Below are positions 57,578 through 64,000 of a stretch of 64,000 nucleotides of DNA, piece by piece. Made by a program: the position numbers and the translations under genes. Source of the DNA: Pseudolysinimonas_A sp041984585 (GTDB taxonomy: Bacteria; Actinomycetota; Actinomycetes; Actinomycetales; Microbacteriaceae); contig JBHIXX010000011.1 in the NCBI GenBank assembly GCA_041984585.1, forward strand, positions 1 through 64,000. The letters are read 5' to 3'. How positions within the stretch are numbered: the first letter of the stretch is position 1; every line of letters starts with the position of its first letter. The notes below the pieces were generated by a model. That model was not told the origin of the DNA. It saw only the letters and a list, made by a program, of their open reading frames with translations, and made no database searches.

Positions 57578-59428
57578 ATGTGCGGCATCGTCGGCTACGT
57601 CGGCCCGGGCAGCAGCGTAGACGTTCTCGTCGGCGGTCTGCGGCGCCTCGAGTACCGCGGATACGACTCCGCGGGCATCGCCGTGCTCGACGACGACGGG
57701 CGCCTCGGCACCCGCAAGCGCGCCGGGAAGCTCGGCGTACTCGCCGACGAGCTCGCGGCCGCGCCGATCGCCGACGGCCACACCGGCATCGGGCACACCC
57801 GCTGGGCGACGCACGGCGGCCCGACCGACGGCAACGCGCATCCGCACCTCGGCGACGGCGGCAGGCTGGCGCTCATCCACAACGGCATCATCGAGAACTT
57901 CGCGGCGCTCAAGGCCGAGCTGACCGCCGACGGCGAGCGGTTCGAGAGCGAGACCGACACCGAGGTCGCGGCACTGCTGGTGGGCCGGCTGTATCGCGAG
58001 ACGGGCGACCTGACGCAGGCCATGCGGCGCGCCGTCGCCCGTCTCGAGGGAGCCTTCACCCTGCTCGTCATGCACGAGGAGGTCCCCGGCGTCGTGGTCG
58101 GGGCCCGCCGCAACTCGCCGCTGGTGATCGGTCTCGGCGACGGGGAGAACTTCCTCGGCTCCGACGTCGCCGCGTTCGTGGAGCACACCCGCCGCGCGAT
58201 GGAGATCGGGCAGGACGAGATCGTCACCATCCGCCCCGACTCGGTCGAGGTGACCGACTTCGCCGGCAATCCGGTGGCGACGCGCGAGTTCGAGGTGGCC
58301 TGGGACGCGTCCGCCGCCGAGAAGGGCGGCTGGCCGACCTTCATGAAGAAGGAGATCAGCGAGGAGCCCGAGGCCGTCGCGAACACGCTGCTCGGTCGGG
58401 TGCACGACGGTGCGGTGCGCCTGGGCGAGCTGGAGCCGCTGGCGGAGGCCCTGGCCGACATCGACCGGATCATCGTGATCGCCTGCGGCACCGCGGCGTA
58501 CGCGGGGATGCTCGGCAAGTACGCGATCGAGCAGTGGGCGCGCATCCCGGTCGAGGTGGAGCTCTCGCACGAGTTCCGCTACCGCGACCCGGTGCTCGAC
58601 GCCCGCACCCTCGTCGTCTCGGTCAGCCAGTCGGGCGAGACCATGGACACCCTGATGGCGGTGAAGTACGCCCGGGAGCAGGGTGCGCGCACGCTGTCGA
58701 TCTGCAACACCCAGGGCTCGACCATTCCGCGCGAGTCGGACGCCGTGCTCTACACCCACGCCGGACCGGAGGTGGCGGTCGCATCGACGAAGGCGTTCGT
58801 GGCGCAGGTCGCGGCGCTCTACCTGCTCGGCCTCGACCTGGCGGGTCGTCGCGGCACCCTCGACGCGGAGCGCACCGCCGGTCTCGTCGAGGAGCTGCAG
58901 AACCTGCCGGCGAAGCTCGATCAGGTGGTCGAGTCGAGCACGGGCCGCATCGGCGAGTTCGCCCGCTGGATGGGCGACGTGCAGTCGGTGCTCTTCCTCG
59001 GTCGCCACGCCGGCTACCCGATCGCCCTCGAGGGGGCGCTGAAGCTCAAGGAGCTCGCCTACATCCACGCCGAGGGCTTCGCCGCCGGCGAGCTCAAGCA
59101 CGGCCCGATCGCGCTGATCGAGCCCGGCCAGCTGGTGATCGTGGTCGTGCCGTCGCCGCGCGATCCGCGCTCGCTGCACGCGAAGGTCATCTCCAACATC
59201 CAGGAGATCCGCGCCCGCGGCGCCCGCGTGATCGCGATCGCCGAACTGGGCGACGTCGAGGTGCTGCCGTTCGTCGACGAGGCGATCCGCATCCCCCTCG
59301 CCGCCCCGCTGTTCGAGCCCCTGCTGGCCGTGGTGCCGTTGCACGTGTTCGCGCTCGAGCTCGCGTCGGCGAAGGGTCTCGACGTCGACCAGCCGCGCAA
59401 CCTGGCCAAGTCGGTCACGGTCGAGTGA
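57578..59428 (+). CDS. glmS: Glutamine-fructose-6-phosphate aminotransferase
   Basis: GlmS makes glucosamine 6-phosphate from fructose 6-phosphate and glutamine. In the 616-residue protein the N-terminal glutaminase has Cys2 as nucleophile (MCGIVGYVG) and GHTRWATHGGPTDGNAHPH. The two SIS domains carry ACGTAAYAG, SVSQSGETMDTLMA and the C-terminal PRNLAKSVTVE. No ribozyme precedes it. It feeds GlmM; the mannitol pathway yields its substrate. Confidence 0.97.
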   Translation: MCGIVGYVGPGSSVDVLVGGLRRLEYRGYDSAGIAVLDDDGRLGTRKRAGKLGVLADELAAAPIADGHTGIGHTRWATHGGPTDGNAHPHLGDGGRLALIHNGIIENFAALKAELTADGERFESETDTEVAALLVGRLYRETGDLTQAMRRAVARLEGAFTLLVMHEEVPGVVVGARRNSPLVIGLGDGENFLGSDVAAFVEHTRRAMEIGQDEIVTIRPDSVEVTDFAGNPVATREFEVAWDASAAEKGGWPTFMKKEISEEPEAVANTLLGRVHDGAVRLGELEPLAEALADIDRIIVIACGTAAYAGMLGKYAIEQWARIPVEVELSHEFRYRDPVLDARTLVVSVSQSGETMDTLMAVKYAREQGARTLSICNTQGSTIPRESDAVLYTHAGPEVAVASTKAFVAQVAALYLLGLDLAGRRGTLDAERTAGLVEELQNLPAKLDQVVESSTGRIGEFARWMGDVQSVLFLGRHAGYPIALEGALKLKELAYIHAEGFAAGELKHGPIALIEPGQLVIVVVPSPRDPRSLHAKVISNIQEIRARGARVIAIAELGDVEVLPFVDEAIRIPLAAPLFEPLLAVVPLHVFALELASAKGLDVDQPRNLAKSVTVE

Positions 59429-59432
59429 ACGC

Positions 59433-59469
59433 CGTCCCGCCCCGCCCGCGGCGGGTGCGGCGGCGTGCG
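59433..59469 (+). terminator. Possible terminator after glmS
   Basis: ACGCCG near 59430 can pair with CGGCGT near 59461, with an inner CCGCC/GGCGG pairing. The stem is broken by mismatches and no U-tract is present. Confidence 0.3.
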
Positions 59470-59519
59470 GACGACCCGCGTCGGGAGCCGTCGGCGTCGA
59501 GGTCGGAGAGAATGGCCCG

Positions 59520-59876
59520 GTGAGCATCGCGGGCATCGGGATCGACGTCGTCGACCTGGGGCGCTTCGAACGCGCCGTCGGACGGACGCCGCGCCTGCGC
59601 GAGCGCCTGTTCGCCGAGAGCGAACGCGACCTGCCGCTGCGCTCGCTCGCCGGGAGATTCGCCGCAAAAGAGGCGCTGATGAAGGCGCTCGGCGACGCGA
59701 CCGGGGTGACCTGGCACGACATGGAGGTCGTCCGCGACGGCGAGGGCAACCCGTCGTTCCGCGTCTCCGGAGCGGTCGCCGCCGCCGTCGAGCGTCGCGG
59801 CATCACCCACCTGCACCTCACCATGTCGCACGACGCCGGCATCGCGATCGCCCAGGTCATCGCGGAGATCGCCTGA
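59520..59876 (+). CDS. acpS: Holo-[acyl-carrier-protein] synthase
   Basis: AcpS transfers 4'-phosphopantetheine from CoA to acyl carrier protein. The 118-residue product shows GIGIDVVDLGRFE with the magnesium-binding Asp9 and AGRFAAKEALMKALG with the second metal ligand. GTG 59520 has GAGAAT a few bases upstream, again hinting at a leaderless mRNA. It heads a six-gene run with end-to-start overlaps or gaps under 10 bases. Confidence 0.95.
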   Translation: MSIAGIGIDVVDLGRFERAVGRTPRLRERLFAESERDLPLRSLAGRFAAKEALMKALGDATGVTWHDMEVVRDGEGNPSFRVSGAVAAAVERRGITHLHLTMSHDAGIAIAQVIAEIA

Positions 59877-60964
59877 TGGCGTCGCCGCTGCGCGAGGCCC
59901 GCATCGACGTCGCCGCGATCACCGCGAACGTGGCCGCGCTGCGCGCCCTCGTCGCGCCCGCCGACGTGATGGTGGTCGTCAAGGCCGACGGATACGGGCA
60001 CGGCGCCGAGATCGCGGCGCGCGCCGCGCTGGCCGGGGGCGCCGCCCGGCTGGGCGTCGCCGACATCGACGAGGCGCTCCGGCTGCGCGCCGCGGGCGTC
60101 GACGCCCCCCTCCTCGCGTGGCTGCACGGACCCGACGCCGACTTCGCGCGCGCCGCCGCGGCCGACGTCGAGGTGGGCGTCAGCAGCCTCGCCCAGCTCG
60201 ACGCCGCGACGACGGCCGGGGCCGGCGTGCACCTCAAGGTCGACACCGGGCTCAGCCGCAACGGCTTCGCCCCCGACGACGCGCCCGCGGCGTTCGCCCG
60301 CGCGGCGGCCCGGGGAACCCGCGTGGGCGGGGTGTTCTCGCACCTCGCGAACACCTCGCCCGACGAGGACGCGCGGCAGATCGCCGCGTTCGAGAGTGCG
60401 CTCGCCGCCGCCCGGGATGCCGGGGTCGAGCCGGGCATCCGGCACCTCGCCGCGACGCAGGCGGCGATCAGCACCCCCGCCGCGCGCTACGACATGGTGC
60501 GGATCGGGATCGGGGCGTACGGGCTCACGCCCGGCGGCGGGATCGATCCTGCGGCGCTGGGTCTGCGCCCCGCGATGGAGCTGGCCGCACCGGTCGTCGC
60601 CGTACGGCGGGTCCCCGCGGGGACGGGCGTCTCCTACGGCTCCACGCACCGCACCGAGCGCCCCACCACCCTCGCCCTCGTCCCGCTCGGCTACGCGGAC
60701 GGCGTGCCCCGCGCGGCGTCCGGCGCGGGGGCCGAGGTGCTCGTCGCCGGATCCCGCCACCCGGTCGTCGGCCGGATCGCGATGGACCAGCTCGTGGTCG
60801 ACGCGGGCGACGCCGCGGTGGCGGTGGGCGACCGGGCCGTGCTCTGGGGCGATCCGGCCGCCGGCGCCCCGTCGGCGGAGGAGTGGGCCGGCTGGGCGGG
60901 CACCATCGGCTACGAGATCGTCACCCGGCTCGGGCCGCGCGTGGCGCGGACGGCGGCGACGTGA
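59876..60964 (+). CDS. alr: Alanine racemase
   Basis: Alr provides D-alanine for peptidoglycan. The 362-residue product has the PLP lysine in VVVKADGYGHG (Lys36), LKVDTGLSRNGF, MVRIGIGAYGL and the catalytic tyrosine region GVSYGSTH. GRIAMDQLVVD is near the end. ATG 59876 overlaps the acpS stop; the stop overlaps tsaE. Confidence 0.96.
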   Translation: MASPLREARIDVAAITANVAALRALVAPADVMVVVKADGYGHGAEIAARAALAGGAARLGVADIDEALRLRAAGVDAPLLAWLHGPDADFARAAAADVEVGVSSLAQLDAATTAGAGVHLKVDTGLSRNGFAPDDAPAAFARAAARGTRVGGVFSHLANTSPDEDARQIAAFESALAAARDAGVEPGIRHLAATQAAISTPAARYDMVRIGIGAYGLTPGGGIDPAALGLRPAMELAAPVVAVRRVPAGTGVSYGSTHRTERPTTLALVPLGYADGVPRAASGAGAEVLVAGSRHPVVGRIAMDQLVVDAGDAAVAVGDRAVLWGDPAAGAPSAEEWAGWAGTIGYEIVTRLGPRVARTAAT

Positions 60965-61434
60965 TCGAGCTGGTCGTGCCGACGTCCGCCGCGATGGAGG
61001 ACCTCGGCGAGCGGATGGCCGGGCTGCTGGCCGCGGGCGACCTCATCCGTCTCGACGGTCCGCTCGGCGCGGGCAAGACCACGTTCACCCGGGGGCTCGG
61101 GCGCGCACTCGGCGCCCGCGGCGCGGTGACGTCGCCGACGTTCGTGCTCTCGCGGGAGCATCCGACGACGGCCGGCCCGCCGCTGGTGCACGTCGACGCC
61201 TACCGGCTGAACTCGGCGCTCGAACTCGACGACCTCGACCTCGACTGGGACCGCTCGATCACCGTGGTCGAGTGGGCGGACGGCAAGGTCGGCGACGTCG
61301 TCGACTCCTGGATCGAGATCGGCATCGACCGCCCCGCCGGGGACGAGGCCGACGGCGACGACGACCAGCCGCGGATCGTGCGCATCGCCGGGCACGGCCC
61401 CCGCTGGGCCGACCTCGACGCGCGGCTCGCCTAG
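60961..61434 (+). CDS. tsaE: tRNA t6A modification ATPase TsaE
   Basis: TsaE is the ATPase that resets the TsaB-TsaD complex in threonylcarbamoyladenosine synthesis. The 157-residue protein has Walker A GPLGAGKTTFTRGLG, the segment VTSPTFVLSREH, HVDAYRL and VEWAD. GTG 60961 overlaps the alr stop as GTGA. The C-terminus carries a short acidic insertion (AGDEADGDDDQ). Confidence 0.95.
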   Translation: MIELVVPTSAAMEDLGERMAGLLAAGDLIRLDGPLGAGKTTFTRGLGRALGARGAVTSPTFVLSREHPTTAGPPLVHVDAYRLNSALELDDLDLDWDRSITVVEWADGKVGDVVDSWIEIGIDRPAGDEADGDDDQPRIVRIAGHGPRWADLDARLA

Positions 61435-61437
61435 GCT
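61432..61437 (+). promoter_or_regulatory. Internal -10 box before tsaB
   Basis: TAGGCT overlaps the tsaE stop codon and ends six bases before the GTG of tsaB, which has no clear ribosome site. It could drive a leaderless tsaB-rimI-tsaD transcript. Confidence 0.4.
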
Positions 61438-61443
61438 CGCAGC

Positions 61444-62046
61444 GTGCTGCTCGCCATCGACACGTCGACCGGATCGGCCGTCGCGGCCGTCGGGGACGAC
61501 GGCGTCGTGCACGCCGAGCGCACCGAGCCCGACACCCGGCGTCACGCCGAGGCGATCGGCTCGCTGATCGCCGGCGCGCTCGCCGACGCCGGCGCCTCGG
61601 CGGCCGACGTCACCGCCGTGGCGGTCGGGATGGGGCCGGGACCGTTCACCGGCCTGCGGGTCGGCATCGCCGCGGCGCGCGCCTTCGCCCGCGGCCGCTC
61701 GGTCCCGCTGCTCGCCGTCGTCTCCCACGACGCGGTCGCGGCGGAGCATGCCGGGCCGATCGTCGTCGTCACCGACGCCCGCCGCCGCGAACTCGCCTGG
61801 TCGCAGTACGCCGCGGCCGAGGCGGGGATGCCGGTGCGGCTCCGCGGGCCCGAACTCGCGCCCGCGGCCGACCTCGACGCCCTGCTCGCGTCCGCCGCCC
61901 CGGGAGCGGTGCGGGTCGACGCCGCGCTCATCCCCGCGGGCGCCCTGGGCCGGATCGCGGTGTTCCGCCGCGCGGCCGGTGCGGAGCCCGGACCCGACCG
62001 TCCGCTCTACCTGCGCCCGCCCGACGTCACGGTGGTGGCGCGATGA
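61444..62046 (+). CDS. tsaB: tRNA t6A modification protein TsaB
   Basis: TsaB is the inactive paralogue of TsaD and scaffolds the t6A complex. The 200-residue product has the ASKHA start LLAIDTSTGSAVAAVG and the conserved VGMGPGPFTGLRVGIAAARA block. It lacks the metal-binding histidines of TsaD, as expected. Ten bases separate it from tsaE, and its stop overlaps rimI as ATGA. Confidence 0.95.
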   Translation: MLLAIDTSTGSAVAAVGDDGVVHAERTEPDTRRHAEAIGSLIAGALADAGASAADVTAVAVGMGPGPFTGLRVGIAAARAFARGRSVPLLAVVSHDAVAAEHAGPIVVVTDARRRELAWSQYAAAEAGMPVRLRGPELAPAADLDALLASAAPGAVRVDAALIPAGALGRIAVFRRAAGAEPGPDRPLYLRPPDVTVVAR

Positions 62047-62552
62047 TCCGTCCCGAGACCGCGACCCACGAAGCCGGAGGGTGGGAGATCCGTCGGGCCG
62101 GCCTCGACGACCTCGACGACGTGATGGCCCTCGAGACGGCGACCTTCCCGAGCGACGCCTGGTCGCGCGAGGGGATGCGCGCCGAGCTGCGCGGGCCGCA
62201 CGGCTACTACCTGGTGGCCCGCACGTCCGACGGCGTGCTCGACGGCTACGGCGGTCTGCTCGCACCCCGCGGCGCCGAGCAGGCCGACGTGCAGACCGTG
62301 GCCGTCGCCGATCGCGCGCGCCGCCGCGGGCTGGGCCGGGCGCTCGTCCTCGCCCTCGTCGCCGAGGCGGGGCGGCGCGGGGCGCGGGAGCTCTTCCTCG
62401 AGGTGCGCGCCGACAACCCGGCCGCGCAGGCGCTCTACGCGGCGCTGGGCTTCGAGCAGGTCGGCCGCCGCGCGCGCTACTACCAGCCCGATGACGTCGA
62501 CGCCCTGGTGATGCGGCTCGACATCCCCGAGGGGGAGGTGGCGCCGGCATGA
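62043..62552 (+). CDS. rimI: Ribosomal protein S18-alanine N-acetyltransferase RimI-like
   Basis: A 169-residue single GNAT protein with the acetyl-CoA loop VADRARRRGLGRALVLALVA. RARYYQP near the end is the RimI-type substrate tyrosine region. The position between tsaB and tsaD is conserved for rimI in actinobacteria. ATG 62043 and the stop both overlap neighbours by four bases. Confidence 0.92.
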   Translation: MIRPETATHEAGGWEIRRAGLDDLDDVMALETATFPSDAWSREGMRAELRGPHGYYLVARTSDGVLDGYGGLLAPRGAEQADVQTVAVADRARRRGLGRALVLALVAEAGRRGARELFLEVRADNPAAQALYAALGFEQVGRRARYYQPDDVDALVMRLDIPEGEVAPA

Positions 62553-63598
62553 GCGGACCCCTCGTGCTCGGGATCGAGACCAGCTGCGACGAGACCGGCG
62601 TCGGGATCGTGCGCGGCACCGAGCTGCTCGCCAACGCCGTCGCCTCGTCGATGGAGGAGCACGCCCGCTATGGCGGCGTGGTGCCGGAGGTGGCGGCGCG
62701 GGCGCACCTGGAGGCGTTCGAGGCGACGCTCGACGCGGCACTGGCGGAGGCGGGGGTCGCTCTCGACGACCTCGACGCGATCGCGGTCACCGCCGGTCCC
62801 GGACTCGCCGGCGCGCTGATGGTCGGGGTCGGCGCGGCGAAGGGACTCGCCCAGGCGACCGGCCTGCCGCTCTACGGCGTCAACCACCTCGTCGGCCATG
62901 TCGGCGTCGACCTGCTGCGCCCCGAGGGCGGCGCGCTCGAGCTGCCGACCGTCGCCCTGCTCGTCTCGGGCGGGCACACGTCGCTGCTGCTGGTGCGCGA
63001 CCTGGTCGACGACGTGGAGCTGCTCGGCGAGACGATCGACGACGCCGCGGGCGAGGCGTTCGACAAGGTGGCCCGGCTGCTCGGCCTGCCGTACCCCGGC
63101 GGTCCGCGCATCGATCAGGCCGCCGAGGGCGCCGATCCGGATGCCATCCGCTTCCCGCGCGGGCTCACGGCGGCGAAGGACATGGCCCGCCATCGGTACG
63201 ACTTCTCGTTCTCGGGGCTGAAGACGGCCGTCGCCCGCCACGTCGAAGGGGCGCGTTCCCGGGGCGAGGAGGTCGATGTGGCGGAGGTCGCGGCCGGCTT
63301 CCGCGAGTCGGTCGCCGATGTGCTCACGGCGAAGGCGATCGCGGCGTGCATCGACCTCGGCGTGCCCCGGCTGCTGCTCGGCGGCGGAGTGGCGGCGAAC
63401 GCCCGGGTGCGCGCGCTCGCCGTTGAGCGGGCCGCCGCGGCCGGGGTCGAGCTGCGCATCCCGCCGCTGTCGCTCTGCACCGACAACGGCGCCATGATCG
63501 CGGCACTCGGGGCGCAGCTCGTGGCGGCCGGGCGCCCGCCGTCGGAGCCCGGCTTCGGCGCCGACTCGACGCTGCCGGTCACCGAGGTTCAGTGCTGA
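62549..63598 (+). CDS. tsaD: tRNA N6-threonylcarbamoyladenosine synthase catalytic subunit TsaD
   Basis: TsaD transfers the threonylcarbamoyl group to A37 of ANN-decoding tRNAs. The 349-residue protein has LGIETSCDETGVGIV, the metal-binding histidines in GVNHLVGHV, SGGHTSLLLV and GGVAANARVR. A second metal site lies in CTDNGAMIA. Length is standard. ATG 62549 overlaps rimI. It ends the operon. Confidence 0.97.
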   Translation: MSGPLVLGIETSCDETGVGIVRGTELLANAVASSMEEHARYGGVVPEVAARAHLEAFEATLDAALAEAGVALDDLDAIAVTAGPGLAGALMVGVGAAKGLAQATGLPLYGVNHLVGHVGVDLLRPEGGALELPTVALLVSGGHTSLLLVRDLVDDVELLGETIDDAAGEAFDKVARLLGLPYPGGPRIDQAAEGADPDAIRFPRGLTAAKDMARHRYDFSFSGLKTAVARHVEGARSRGEEVDVAEVAAGFRESVADVLTAKAIAACIDLGVPRLLLGGGVAANARVRALAVERAAAAGVELRIPPLSLCTDNGAMIAALGAQLVAAGRPPSEPGFGADSTLPVTEVQC

Positions 63599-63626
63599 GA
63601 CCCGCTCGGACACACCGCCGACCTCG

Positions 63627-63655
63627 TTGACACCGCCCCGGGGCGCTGCCAGTCT
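63627..63655 (+). promoter_or_regulatory. Promoter of the DUF4190-like gene
   Basis: TTGACA (63627-63632), 17 bp and CAGTCT (63650-63655) form a good promoter 42 bases before the next start codon. Confidence 0.65.
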
Positions 63656-63697
63656 GGCCGAGCTGACGTCCAGCCCACGACCATTCGAGGAGTTCTC

Positions 63698-64000
63698 ATG
63701 ACCGACACCCCGACGCCGCCGCCCGCTGCGCCCGCGACTCCGCCCGCCCCGGCCGGCCCCAAGCAGACCCTGAGCCTCGTCTCCTTCATCGTCGGTATCG
63801 GGAGCATCGTCTTCTGCGGCCTGGGCATCATCGGTCTCGCCGCCGGAATCGTCGCGATCATCCTGTCGAACAAGGCGAAGAAGTCGGAACCGGATGCACC
63901 CGACTGGATGAAGACCCTGGGTCTCGTCTTCGGCATCATCGGTGCGATCCTCAGCGTGATCGTCGGACTGATCGTCCTGGTCAGCGCGATCCTGCCGTTC
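63698..64000 (+). CDS. DUF4190-like small membrane protein (runs off the window)
   Basis: The frame from ATG 63698 is open for 101 codons to the window edge with no stop. It has a Pro/Ala/Thr-rich N-terminus of about 25 residues. Two hydrophobic segments (about 27-55 and 72-100) are separated by a charged loop (NKAKKSEPDAPDWMKTL). This topology and the Gly-rich helices resemble DUF4190 proteins. GAGGAG lies upstream. Function unknown. Confidence 0.75.
   Translation, partial: MTDTPTPPPAAPATPPAPAGPKQTLSLVSFIVGIGSIVFCGLGIIGLAAGIVAIILSNKAKKSEPDAPDWMKTLGLVFGIIGAILSVIVGLIVLVSAILPF

Noticed and set aside
56543..60760. Minus-strand frame of 1405 codons across coaA, glmS, acpS and alr
   Set aside because: It spans four well-supported genes and shows shadow composition; only coaA (56608-57552, another frame) is real on that strand.

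Overview
The window comes from a high-GC actinobacterium, most likely a member of the Micrococcales in or near Microbacteriaceae. This rests on the strongly GC-rich codon use, the ribosomal protein sequences, GTG starts, several apparently leaderless genes whose -10 box sits 6-7 nt before the start codon, and an F420-type reductase. It is dominated by the conserved rpo-str-S10-spc-alpha ribosomal superoperon, with accessory blocks set into it. These are readings by eye; no database search was run.

Layout. 1-520 looks like a composite end: a piece of a cell-wall-binding-repeat protein, then a reverse-strand piece resembling a gammaproteobacterial redox protein, then an abrupt switch into the last 264 codons of rpoC. 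1463-2666 holds two small membrane-protein genes. 2774-14246 is a complete monoderm type IV pilus operon (pilB, pilT, pilC, major pilin, two minor prepilins, a large PilX-like/beta-helix protein, pilD, pilM, pilN, pilO) behind a structured leader. 14267-18817 is the str operon (rpsL, rpsG, fusA, tuf) ending in a terminator. 18929-20431 has a PfkB-type sugar kinase and a membrane protein. 20432-20864 is a hairpin-rich non-coding region leading to the S10/spc operons (rpsJ to rplO, 20865-30737), followed by secY and adk.

Between adk and infA, where related genomes usually carry map, lies a 13.6 kb accessory block. Its first part is a divergent mannitol PTS locus: a PRD regulator on the minus strand, then an orphan EIIB, HPr, EI, mannitol EIICB, EIIA and mannitol-1-phosphate dehydrogenase. 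Its second part is a MacAB-like export operon with two different HlyD-type adaptors and a DUF5666-type lipoprotein. The ribosomal series resumes at infA, rpmJ, rpsM, rpsK, rpoA and rplQ (46365-49525).

The right part carries a tandem-GNAT acetyltransferase, a divergent pair of OafA-type acyltransferase and truA, rplM-rpsI with a good promoter, glmM, an F420-type reductase, a divergent coaA/glmS pair, and a compact operon acpS-alr-tsaE-tsaB-rimI-tsaD. A partial DUF4190-like membrane protein runs off the right edge.

The genes form coherent modules: transcription and translation machinery; a surface pilus; mannitol uptake, phosphorylation and oxidation to fructose 6-phosphate with its own phosphorelay proteins; amino-sugar and D-alanine supply for peptidoglycan (glmM, glmS, alr); and t6A tRNA modification (tsaE, tsaB, tsaD). 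Notable extras are low-complexity tails on many ribosomal proteins, repeated tetraloop hairpins in ribosomal leaders, and overlapping back-to-back -10 boxes at two divergent gene pairs. No tRNA, rRNA, CRISPR array or insertion sequence was seen.
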